From: Gautieria morchelliformis
Taxonomy: Eukaryota; Basidiomycota; Agaricomycetes; Gomphales; Gomphaceae
Length of the DNA: 64,000 bases
NCBI GenBank assembly: GCA_015179125.1
Contig: WHVA01000054.1
Span: 62,001-126,000, forward strand
Reading direction: 5' to 3'
Of the stretch, positions 55,038-64,000 are shown one piece after another. How positions within the stretch are numbered: the stretch's first letter is position 1; each line of letters opens with the position of its first letter. Under the pieces are notes generated by a model, which did no database searches, was not told the DNA's origin, and saw only the letters and a program-made list of their open reading frames with translations. Made by a program: the position numbers and the translations under genes.

Positions 55038-56367
55038 TCACTTGGGGTCATTTTGAGTCCAAGTGACCTGAAGGATCCGCCTGCTCACGCCAGCTTTTGT
55101 TTCATATACCGTTTTTGCTCGTCCTCCCGTCTCCTCAACGGCCCTTTCGAATCCGTCGATTCCACCTCCTACCCCGAAATATATGACTTTGGCGGCGACA
55201 AGACATATGACCGGGTTCGCGTTACAGAGTGAGAGATGTTTAAGCTCACTGGTGGATGGGCGAGCATCGTCCTCCGGCTGTATTTCGTGAAGTGTGGAAG
55301 ACGAGCGTAGGAGGGATGTGAGACTTTGGAGGTTAGAGGGCCGATATATCGTCTCTGACGTGAGGATCAGGTTATAGGAGTACTGTCTCTTGCGTATCCA
55401 TACGTCCATATCAGCCCAAGTTCCGCCAAAAAACGTCAAATCAACGCTGTACTCCTTTAGTGATTTCATGAACGCCAAGAGTAATTCAGGCGTGAGCGGG
55501 AGTTCCCCTGGTTCTAAAACTTTTGTATCGGGAAGGGACGGACTCTGGGTGACACGGTATGATTCTGCAGCTGGGGACGTGTCTTAAGGGACCAGTTGAA
55601 AGCAGTTCTATGTCAGTCTCTAGTTCCTCGTCAGTGGACTGCATTACCCACACCAGGTTAGGATTATATTGGGCAGCGTGACCTAGATTTTATATCAAAT
55701 GGATAAGGGGAGTGACATAAGATATGCATGTTCTCACAAGCCGTAAAACGATGGAATTATAGTCTTGCAAGTGGACGGTGGTCTTGGGCCTCTCAGGGGC
55801 ACCGTTCCCATCGAGTTTGGCATAAAATATTTTGTGTAAGAGGTAAAGGGATGGGACTGCCGTCCCACATCCCACCTCTAATATTTTGTGTACGCAGCCT
55901 ATAATGTCTGCGCCTGCAAGGTAACCTGCCAGATCAGCACTGCATTCCCACGTCTTGAGACCACCTTCGTATACTCCAGGAACAAGGTCTGATGGCGCAT
56001 CGATAAATTCCAGGTCACAAGAGGTCTCGACAGTGGATGTCTCTGAGATCAGCTGGAATCGTGCGTCGAACAGGTCGCGTCGCAATAATGTAAGATATTG
56101 GCTGTTGACAAGAGGTATGCGTAGAGGTGAATAAGATATGAGTGGAGGGAGGGTTTCAATCTGTATTAATCGATAACCCTACAGATTTGCAGGCAAGAAA
56201 GTATAGAAGTAAACATTACTTGCCAGATCTTGGACTTGGTATATCAGCAGGGGCGGCTCTTTCTGAGTGTTTTGTGAGTTGCTTTTCTCATTCAGAGAGG
56301 TCCTAGTAGATTCTGAGTCCAAAAAATCGCCATTTGGGTCGTCTAGGTTGAAATCAAATTTGAACAT
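55038..56367 (-). CDS. HPM1: HPM1/METTL18-type protein histidine methyltransferase
   Basis: In yeast, Hpm1 methylates a histidine of ribosomal protein Rpl3. The ATG at 56367 gives MFKFDFNLDD. Exon 2 carries RRDLFDARFQLISE, VYEGGLKTWECSADLAGYL, the SAM-binding motif I ILEVGCGTAVPSLYLLH, and TTVHLQDYNSIVLRLVTLPN. The last exon carries FGGTWADMDVWIRKRQYSYN, LILTSETIYRPSNLQSLTSL, AAKVIYFGVGGGIDGFERAV and a stop (TGA, 55040-55038). The middle exon around 55,500-55,680 is less certain. The stop is one base from the PIG-A stop on the other strand, so the two transcripts must overlap at their 3' ends. Confidence 0.88.
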
Positions 56368-56737
56368 GGCGGGTGATACATCACAGATAATTTCAAAGTC
56401 CGCTTTAGTGACCGGTTTGATGCCGGCCTTGCCTCAAGACCTAGCATGCATGAGGGAATAACGAGCAGTCCTTGCGCTGGATGTCGGAGAAAGTGAATAT
56501 AGTCCCTATACTGCCTGAGCTCTGTTGGTCTTTATGGAAAAACCTCCCTAAGTTATCCCTCAGTATATACTTAGTACTTAGTAGCCTGATCTCTCTCACG
56601 CACAGCCGCACGCTTGCAATACGGTAACAGCTGAAGCTTTACATAAAGCATCATTGCATTACAAAGAATGCCTTTTGCAGGAAACATGATATGTAGGACA
56701 TCAATACTAGTCGCATTTTCCGCAGACTCATAATATC
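56368..56737. other. short intergenic region
   Basis: It lies between the HPM1 start and the stop of the phosphatase gene, both on the minus strand. An open frame runs to 56571 but looks like readthrough of the phosphatase tail in another frame. It should hold the HPM1 promoter. Confidence 0.4.
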
Positions 56738-58333
56738 TCAAACTATCTCCATACTGTCTTGTTCCGTGTTCTTTTGACTTGACGGTTGCCAAGTGCTCCA
56801 CGGGGAATTGAAATTCGGCCCCAACCCGCGAGCCTCTTCGTTTCTTTTTGCACGAAAGGTGAGGATCGCTGGGTGTGTTGGCGTGGGAGCACAACCACAT
56901 GCTTCAAATAACGCTATAGCAGCTGTGAAATCTGTCGTGGGACCATACAACGGCAGACCTAATCTTGTATGACGCATAGTACTGTCAGCAAAGTATCGTA
57001 AAGGACTTACCAACTTGGAGAAGACGGAAAGCGGTAGCACTATCGACGCCGCGGACAGTCATCCCTAGATATCGAGCTCAACTGAGCAAAGTTGCCGACT
57101 CTCCCAAAGAAAAAAAAAGGCTCACAGTAAGCGCAGGCTGCAATACAAATACGGGTCAATTCGAACGAATGTATGAGGATCACGGCTTCCTGGTTTTGCT
57201 GCAACCCATGATCAATGAACTCGACAGCTTCCGGCAACTTAAGCACAAGATCGTCCGACAAACTATCCACCAGGCTCAGGTGACAACGATCCAGCAACGG
57301 AGTATCTTCTGACATACTGATTGGCTGGTGGGGTGTCAGGGTTAGTAGATGCGTAATAGAGGACCTGCGCAAAAATGATGCAAGTGATGGGGCAGTCTGG
57401 GGAAGATCTCTGCAGAAAGACAATAAACCTAACTCACTAGCTCAGAGAACCATTCACTTACTCAATAATGTAGAGCCTATCAGATAAACGCATCGGTTCT
57501 AAATTGGAACGTGGTAGCAAGCCATTCTCTGCATCGTGCCTTTGTTTCCAGTCGTTACTGCCAGAAGAAGCCCGTGTCGACACAGTCCAGAGCAAAGAAA
57601 GACAGAAAAAAACTTACTACGCAGGGTGTAACACAGAAGGAAGGTAGTCGCAGGCCTTCCAAGCGTCTAATTGCTCCAGAAACCCGATATTGGGTCCAGC
57701 CACGGGACGTTCTCAACGTGACGAAATATCAATAATACGTTCTTCTTAGCATTGAGATACACCGCCGTTACTCACTGGACTTAATGTATGCCAGAGCATC
57801 CTCGCTTGAAAGTCCCTGCGACTTCATCACTATAAGTATTTTAGTAGTTTCGGTCATGCGTAGAATGTATTAATCCGACGCTGTTCCAGTCACTCACAAT
57901 ATGCGCAAACGACGGTGACGCTTCTTGACACACCCATCACACAGTGCACATATACTTTTGCTCCACCGTTTAACGCCTCTTCTATGAATTGGCATGCCTC
58001 TGGGAGCCGGATAAGAATATTTTCGTCAGCAGCATCATCAACATGGATAGCCCTTCGTGTGCTTTGAGATGTGCTCAATTAAAATTTAGAGAATAATACT
58101 AGTTTAACCTTGTACTTACGGCACATCCCAGGAGCAGTCGTGACAAACGGAGAGGATATGGGTAATTCCCAGAGAGCTCATTAGTTGTTTATCCAACGCG
58201 GCGGAAAGGCTAGAGTGGCTAATAATGTCAAGCTGGAAAGAGGAGCTATGGGACTTGGCACAGACCCTCCCAAATACAGACGGTTCGCAATGATCTCGTC
58301 GGGAGGTCGAGTGAACATGGAGAAAAACGTCAT
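56738..58333 (-). CDS. tandem dual-specificity phosphatase; second domain catalytically dead
   Basis: The ATG at 58333 gives MTFFSMFTRPPDEIIANRLY. The first DUSP domain reads LMSSLGITHILSVCHDC, RLPEACQFIEEALNGGAK, the active loop VHCVMGVSRSVTVVCAY (Cys-x5-Arg), MKSQGLSSEDALAYIKS and RPVAGPNIGFLEQLDAW. After further short exons a second DUSP-like domain begins near 57,420 (SFLRRSSITHLLTLTPHQ, LDRCHLSLVDSLSDDLVLKL, PEAVEFIDHGLQQNQEAVIL). Its loop is IHSFELTRICIAACAY: Ser replaces the catalytic Cys and the spacing is one residue short. The tail (LGLPLYGPTTDFTAAIALFE) ends at 56738. Splicing between the domains is tentative; a stop near 57,620 could end a one-domain form. Confidence 0.75.
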
Positions 58334-58632
58334 TTTGGGATGTGTCAAACCCAAACGTTTCCCTTGTAAGGTACCACGAGAGAAACCGGTGTTGAGAAGG
58401 TTTGGAAGTTACTGGTACAGTATGTGATCAAGTATCGATCGATATAGATGATTCACCGTGGCTTGGGCGTGGCGGAACTCTCTTCACTTAGTGCTACCAA
58501 ATAGGTCCAATCCAAAACCCTGGAATGGCTAATGTTGCTGAGCCGTTGCTTTTAATGACTACAGTGACCATGACGATTTGTTGTCACTTGTGGACACACG
58601 CGCTTACAAAGGACGCGTCGCCTCTTTCTACA

Positions 58633-60239
58633 ATGCCAGTCGCAGCAAGTAATAAGCCGGCAACCGCACCTGGAGGAATAAAGGCTTACTACCAGGCTAA
58701 GATAGAAGCTGCCGAACTCACAATAAATCACAAAACACAGAACTTACGTAGGTTGGAAGCACAAAGAAACGCACTCAATGCTCGAGGTACGTGTGCATCT
58801 TGTGTCAGTCGCAAAGCACCGTTAACACAATAAATCTCTCTAGTTAGATTACTACGCGAGGAGTTGCAGTTATTACATGAACCCGGATCCTATGTCGGGG
58901 AAGTGGTGAAGGTGATGGGAAAGAACAAGGTTTTAGTCAAGGTGCAACCTGAGGGAAAGTACAGTGAGTCCGCGCCTGATATATTATTTGCCCTGCTCAT
59001 GATGATATCCTAGTTGTCGATTTTGACTCAGAGATAGATGTTGCTGCGCTTATGCCAACTCTTCGCGTCGCACTGCGCTCAGATTCGTACACACTCCACA
59101 AGATTCTTCCCAATAAGGTCGATCCCCTCGTTTCGCTCATGATGGTGGAGAAAGTTCCAGATAGCACCTATGAAATGGTCGGCGGACTCGATAAGCAGAT
59201 CAAAGAAATCAAAGAAGTGATCGAACTCCCCGTCAAGCACCCAGAGCTCTTCGAGGCTTTAGGTATAGCACAACCCAAAGGGGTGCTTCTGTACGGACCT
59301 CCCGGAACGGGTAAAACCCTTCTAGCACGAGCAGTGGCTCATCATACAGATTGTCGCTTTATCCGCGTGAGTGGAAGCGAGTTAGTTCAGAAGTATATCG
59401 GAGAGGGAAGCAGGATGGTTAGGGAACTGTTCGTCATGGCTCGCGAACACGCGCCTAGCATCATCTTTATGGACGAAATCGATAGTATCGGGAGCTCTAG
59501 AGGTGATAGTGGCAGCGGAAGCGGTGACTCGGAAGTGCAACGAACAATGTTGGAACTCTTGAACCAACTGGACGGATTTGAACCAACAAAGAACATCAAA
59601 GTAAAAAGTTCAACATCGTCATGAACTTATTACTGATTAGAATTATGACAGGTTATCATGGCTACGAACCGAATAGGTGACATGGATTCATTTTATCTTT
59701 ACCTACCTACAGCCTAATACTCTACTTTGCAGATATCCTTGACGCTGCTCTTCTTCGTCCTGGTCGGATCGATCGTAAAATAGAATTTCCTCCCCCAGGG
59801 CCGGAGGCTCGTGTCAGCATCTTACGCATCCATTCCCGCAAGGTGAGTATCTCCACCTTCCCGTTGCATCACTAGGTCGCATTTCATGACCGCTGGCCAT
59901 TAATATAAAATAACAGATGTCCCTACAACGAGGCATAAATCTACGTGCGTTGGCCGAGAAAATGGGTCAATGTTCGGGTGCAGAGGTGCGCGGTATATGT
60001 ACGGAAGCAGGTTGGTATACAATTTTCTGAGACAGTTTAATGTGCTGAGTATATTGTCCAGGGATGTATGCTTTGCGAGAACGGAGACAGCATGTGACAC
60101 AGGAAGATTTTGAATTCGCAGTGGCGAAGGTTTGTCGCAGGTCTTCAAGACTGTTTTTTATCAGATTTACACAATCCTTTGACAGGTACTCAAAAAGAAC
60201 CAGGAAGGGAACACATCAGTCAACAAGCTGTTTTCGTAG
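58633..60239 (+). CDS. RPT6: 26S proteasome regulatory ATPase Rpt6
   Basis: Rpt6 is one of six AAA+ subunits of the ring that unfolds substrates for the proteasome. The ATG at 58633 gives [20 protein letters not shown]. The N-terminal coiled coil is [20 protein letters not shown], and the OB domain includes [20 protein letters not shown]. The AAA core shows [20 protein letters not shown], Walker A GPPGTGKT, pore loop [10 protein letters not shown], Walker [16 protein letters not shown], sensor 1 VIMATNRI, Arg finger [20 protein letters not shown], and [20 protein letters not shown]. The end is [17 protein letters not shown] with stop TAG at 60237-60239. About eight exons, one of only 25 nt (VIMATNRI). 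Confidence 0.95.
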
Positions 60240-60563
60240 TCTGCATAATGCTATATCCCAGTCCGTTTCTTATGCGAGTGTATGTGAAGCATAGATTCGG
60301 AGACGCCCGGCAAGCTACGGAGCGGATGCATTGTTACTCGGCACAAACTGATGAAGACAGCAATCTCTGAATTTGCCTACCTTACCCTAGTACCTTGCCC
60401 CCAACTTCCAATTGTTTGAACCCTTCAATAGGCCTTTTTGTCTGAGCTGTCAAGAGCGTTCATAATTGACATTCGGGACTGAGTTTCAATGTCGGACCCC
60501 TGAGATGAGAGCTTGATGGGCTAGTGTACTTATCTGCTCTCTCCTTTTACCTGCTATCTTACC
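60240..60563. other. intergenic, tandem genes RPT6 and nuclease
   Basis: This is the 3' end of RPT6 and the promoter of the nuclease gene, both on the plus strand. No further feature is recognised. Confidence 0.5.
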
Positions 60564-61748
60564 ATGCGCGTCGCCAGTATAGCTCCGTTGATTTCGCTCT
60601 GTGGCTTCGCACAGAGCGTCGTGGCATGGGGTGCAGCAGGTTCGTGACCACAGCACCATCATTCGTGCAGCATCCCAATTCCGTTGCCATCTCAGGGCAT
60701 GAAATAACTGCCACTATTGCGCAAATGTACTTATTTGACTCTACGCGTGATGCGCTCTGCTCCGTCCTTCCTGAATACGCGGACTGCCATCTGGCACCTA
60801 TCGCAGCATGGGCCGATAAGATTAAATGGGCTAATAGGTGGTCATCAGCTCTACACTACGTCAATGGCATTGGAGACCATCCTGGTGACCATTGTGTTTT
60901 TGGAGAGCAGGGCTGGATGGGGGCACCTGGCATAAATGTTCTTGGGGGTATAAGGAATACGAGCTCGTGGCTGCAGGACGGCAAGGATGGCGCAGAGGAG
61001 GCTCTTAAATTCTTTGTGCACTTCATGGGCGATATGCATATGCCGCTACATCTGACTGGAAGGAATAAAGGTGGCAATGGAGGTGAAATCGTTGCTAAGC
61101 TGTATATTTGCAATGTTTTGATTACCGCTTTGCACAGACAAAGTGCGCTGGGATGGTCGAATATCCAGTATGGCACTGCCGTGTTGTCTGTGATGCTTAC
61201 GCTAACCAAGAGTCGCCATTACAGAGTTTCATGCCGTATGGGATGGGCTTATCATCGCAAAGGCCGTGCGGATCGTTCCACGCAACTACACTGCGCCCTT
61301 ACCCAACGTGCAGGTTGAATCTACTCTTCGCGGTGCCATCTACGACCCTTTCATTCGCCAAATTGTTTGGGAGGGTCTTTTGAGACGCTGGCGTGACGAC
61401 TTTCTGTTGTGGGCACGATGCCCCTCTGCATCTCTGGCCACTAGCAATCCCAACCAGCAGCCGCTCGGAATACCAACTACAGATGATGATACCGTTTGCC
61501 CATATTTTTGGGCTAAACCTATTCATGCCCTCAATTGTGAGATTGTCTGGCCACCGGCGATGGATTCTGATACCCACCCGCCGATCGAGCTTGATACCCC
61601 GGAGTACGCAGGGCGAATTGAGAAAGACATGCTTGTGGGTAAGTTATTGGCCATGGGAGGAATCAGAACAGCGGCTGTTCTTAATACCATATTTGGCGAT
61701 CCCGCCGAGAGGGAGGGACTATTGAATTTGAAGGCCTTTGGGATTTAG
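60564..61748 (+). CDS. secreted S1/P1-type nuclease
   Basis: S1/P1 nucleases are zinc-dependent enzymes that cut single-stranded nucleic acids outside the cell. The ATG at 60564 gives a signal peptide (MRVASIAPLISLCGFAQSVV) followed by A/WGAAGHE, so mature Trp1 can bind zinc. Later parts are AAWADKIKWANRWSSALHYV, FFVHFMGDMHMPLHLTGRNK then GGNGGDKVRWDGR, and FHAVWDGLIIAK, carrying the expected His and Asp zinc ligands. After these come DTPEYAGRIEKDMLVGKLLA and GGIRTAAVLNTIFGD. Four exons close cleanly; one junction uses AG|AGTTTCATG. The stop is at 61746-61748. Confidence 0.92.
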
Positions 61749-61979
61749 AGTATATCAAATCTTCCTTTGGACTTTGTATACCACTCGGATTGATATCTTG
61801 TACCCATTAATCAATCTTGATTTTTTGTAATGCATTTGGTACCGGGTATAAGAGTCACCAACGCAAGCCACAATCGACGCATATATTCTATAGGTGGCTG
61901 GTTCATTCACCGTCTGATCACTGCTCCTGCTCCAGCCACAGGAGTCCTGAGTCGATTGGTTGAATAGGCGACTTGTCTA

Positions 61980-62868
61980 TCAAACCCTCCTTCGCTTGTT
62001 ACCACCCTCTCTTGCCGCCTCTGTACGTTGTTCCACTCGTTGCAAAAAGTCTACCTTCTCAAGATAACCCCCACCCCTACGATTTGCCTCCAAATCCTCT
62101 TTGATGTCCTGTGAAGACTCGACATGCTCTTTCCAGTCCATCGCTGACTTGTCTAGTGTAGTCAATTTTTTTGCTTTCGCAGTCGCAAACATTGCATCCA
62201 AAGACTTCCTCGGTTTCCGTGGCCCAGATCGTTTAGGGGTAACACTCGCTTCGGGCTGCGGCGTGCTTGATGAACTAGGGATAGGCGATGGCAAAGGATT
62301 TGGGTCTGGCGTCTTCCCTGGTAGGATGGTGGGTGGCGAACCATTCCATAGCGGCCACTTTTTGGCATCCGGAGAATCTTCGGCTACTTCCTCCACTTTG
62401 CTGTGAGCTCCGGCGGTCAGGGTAGTTAACAAGTAGAATATTCATGATAGCTCACGTCACATCTTCACCCGCGAAACGATACTTCTTGACAACTTTGACC
62501 ATCCTTCTCGATTCGAGTTGTTTACGTGGAGCTGGAGTGGACACTGAAGCTTGAAATTCTTCCCACAGCTTCGTTCTCATTCTAATACGGAGGTCTACAA
62601 TAGTACGAAGAAGCATGCTGAATACATACTCTTCCTTATTGGCTCGATCATTCTCAGTCTCGACCGGGGATAGCTTTTGCTTTTTCTTGTCCCGAGCGTC
62701 AGACTCCGAGTCTGAAGAGAGGTCTGTGTATGGCTTCAATATGAGGAATACTTCCAACTCCCCTGCACGGACCTAACCTGATTCACCTGCGGGAGGGACG
62801 AAATCAGGGTCGTCTTCCGACTCGTCGTCGGTGGTATTTTGCCGCGGTACCGGTAGTGGTAGTGGCAT
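61980..62868 (-). CDS. SWC5: Swc5 (BCNT-domain subunit of SWR1)
   Basis: Swc5 helps the SWR1 remodeler exchange H2A for H2A.Z. The ATG at 62868 gives MPLPLPVPRQN and an acidic head (DDESEDDPDF). The middle exon reads LWEEFQASVSTP and VKVVKKYRFAGEDV. The last exon carries EVAEDSPDAKKWPLWNGSPP, KRSGPRKPRKSLDAMFATAK and the BCNT signature KKLTTLDKSAMDWKEHV, then DIKEDLEANRRGGGYLEKVD and FLQRVEQRTEAAREGGNKRR. Stop at 61980. Three or four exons; intact. Confidence 0.9.
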
Positions 62869-63099
62869 AACAGAAAGAAGAATGATGACTAAACGTTTGT
62901 TTCCTCAGCGCTAAACTAAACACTCCAGGTGACCGTCCGTGAAGGGAACAATTAAGTTATGGTTTCTTGCAAGTCGGGTACTTAGTCTTCTCACAAGTAT
63001 TTTTCGCTGACCATCGTTACATTGCGTTGCAATCCTGATTTGACTCCGGCCTCTGCCGTGGAAACCCAATGACATCCTCTTGCCTATACAGCGCAATCA

Positions 63100-64000
63100 G
63101 CTGACTTGCGAATATTGTCTTTCAACCTACGTTTCGATTCTCAACCGGACAACGTCCCGCTGGAAGAGACGCTCAAAAACTTACCAGATCCTCGAGCGCA
63201 ACGGACTGTGTTTTACAGGAATCCAAAGGAACGCCCTTGGAGTATCCGAAGAATCCGGGTCGCCAGCGAGGTTGTGTTCAATCGGGTCGATTTGGCTGGT
63301 GCGCTGACTTTTGAGGTTGAAACTAAACGAGTGTAACTAAGCGTTGGAGACACATATATTGACATCTTCAGGTTTTCAAGAAGGCAGGTTCAATGCTTCC
63401 AACCAAGGGAGATGGCTAATCCTTTTCGAAAAGTCCTTGCTAGACAAGTAAATGACCTCCAGGAACTCCTTGGTTCAGAATGGGACCATCGAGGTGTGGG
63501 ACGCGATGATGGAAAGGAAGCAGGGGAATTCAGGTTCAGTGTGCTTGTGATGCTCTGTTGCGTCAGTGTTCATGCCACAATGAAGCCCTATCTTTTGGAA
63601 AAAGCCTGCCCTAAGACTTCTTGACTGGGACTGCTTTTGGCTCTCCAATACCCCGTTTAAAATTGGGTCCAAGTACCCTGAGGCTGGCTCAGTGCGAATA
63701 TGCACTGTGGCCCATTTTCAATCAGCCTCAGGAGAGCTGACGGTTCTAGTAACTCACTGGGGTTGGTTGTAATCCCGCGCAGCTCTGATAATTTCTTACA
63801 TATTGTCAGATGAACAATCCGATGCCCAACGGCAGTTGGCGGCGTCGCTCATTTTACACCGAGCGCATTATGAAGCATTGCGAACCGGTTCGCCCGTGGT
63901 CTTACTTGGAGACTTCAACTCGCCTGCTTTCGGTCGCGATAATGCTGGTTATGAGATCATCACCGGCGCCAGGCCGCCTGTAGAAATCAACCAGGGCTTC
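63100..64000 (+). CDS. endonuclease/exonuclease/phosphatase family protein, 3' end outside window
   Basis: Members of this fold cleave phosphodiester or phosphomonoester bonds; the substrate here is unknown. The readable start is RILSFNLRFDSQPDNVPLEE at about 63109 (Asn of the active site). GFQEA comes from a short exon near 63,375 (catalytic Glu). Then come RQVNDLQELLGSEWDHRGVG and DCFWLSNTPFKIGSKYPEAG. AHFQSASGELTVLVTHW is followed by an intron, then QLAASLILHRAHYEALRTGS and VVLLGDFNSPAFGRDNAGYE (Asp/Asn pair). The catalytic C-terminal SDH motif would lie beyond 64000. No in-frame ATG precedes the first exon (in-frame TGA at about 63070), so a short upstream exon is likely. Confidence 0.85.

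Noticed and set aside
1-64000. Bacterial-type features (operons, ribosome binding sites, riboswitches, origins, attachment sites)
   Set aside because: The window is eukaryotic, with introns in the intact genes, so these categories do not apply.

Overview
This is nuclear DNA of a filamentous basidiomycete, most likely an Agaricomycete. The coding genes are cut by many short GT..AG introns of about 45-60 bp. The families present fit fungi (ATG13, a TOK-type two-pore potassium channel, GH3 beta-glucosidase, S1/P1 nuclease, NACHT-ankyrin receptor) and, for DUF6533, basidiomycetes in particular. Species was not determined.

The left half (about 1-36 kb) is repeat-rich and decayed. At 1-9525 three retroelements are nested: a Tad1-like LINE (1371-9525, poly-A tail) carries a Ty3/gypsy element in its ORF1 (LTR at 686-1370) and a 3.1-kb non-autonomous LTR element in its ORF2 (3671-6814, 5-bp target duplication). 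The interior of that second element is not coding; it is a long series of different short perfect stem-loops followed by ~160-bp tandem repeats. Next come a decayed copy of a segmental duplication (10.09-11.12 kb) fused to an ATG13 pseudogene (to 13.27 kb), a DUF6533 membrane-protein gene (14.5-16.2 kb), a broken proline-rich ORF and a GH3 beta-glucosidase relic (17.7-19.3 kb). A complete tyrosine-recombinase retrotransposon with split direct repeats (20156-25761, Ngaro/PAT type, gag-pol-YR, an intron in pol) sits 53 bp upstream of the start codon of a 1,712-residue NACHT-ankyrin protein (25815-31267). That protein has about 29 nearly identical 33-residue ankyrin repeats and an altered Walker A motif. 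The second, intact copy of the segmental duplication lies at 32.5-33.6 kb inside a five-exon membrane-protein gene, and a pogo/Tigger-like transposase relic follows at about 35.2-35.7 kb.

The right half (38-64 kb) is a compact housekeeping block: aldo/keto reductase (+), TOK potassium channel (-), Xaa-Pro aminopeptidase P (-), NIPA-type magnesium transporter (-), MOV10/SDE3-type RNA helicase with zinc fingers (+), PIG-A (+), HPM1-type histidine methyltransferase (-), a double dual-specificity phosphatase with one dead domain (-), proteasome ATPase Rpt6 (+), S1/P1 nuclease (+), Swc5 (-), and the 5' part of an endonuclease/exonuclease/phosphatase gene that runs off the window (+). These genes look intact and lie close together; the stops of PIG-A and HPM1 are one base apart.

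Gene models were built by eye from reading frames and splice sites. Exon borders are exact only where stated, and no homology search was run.
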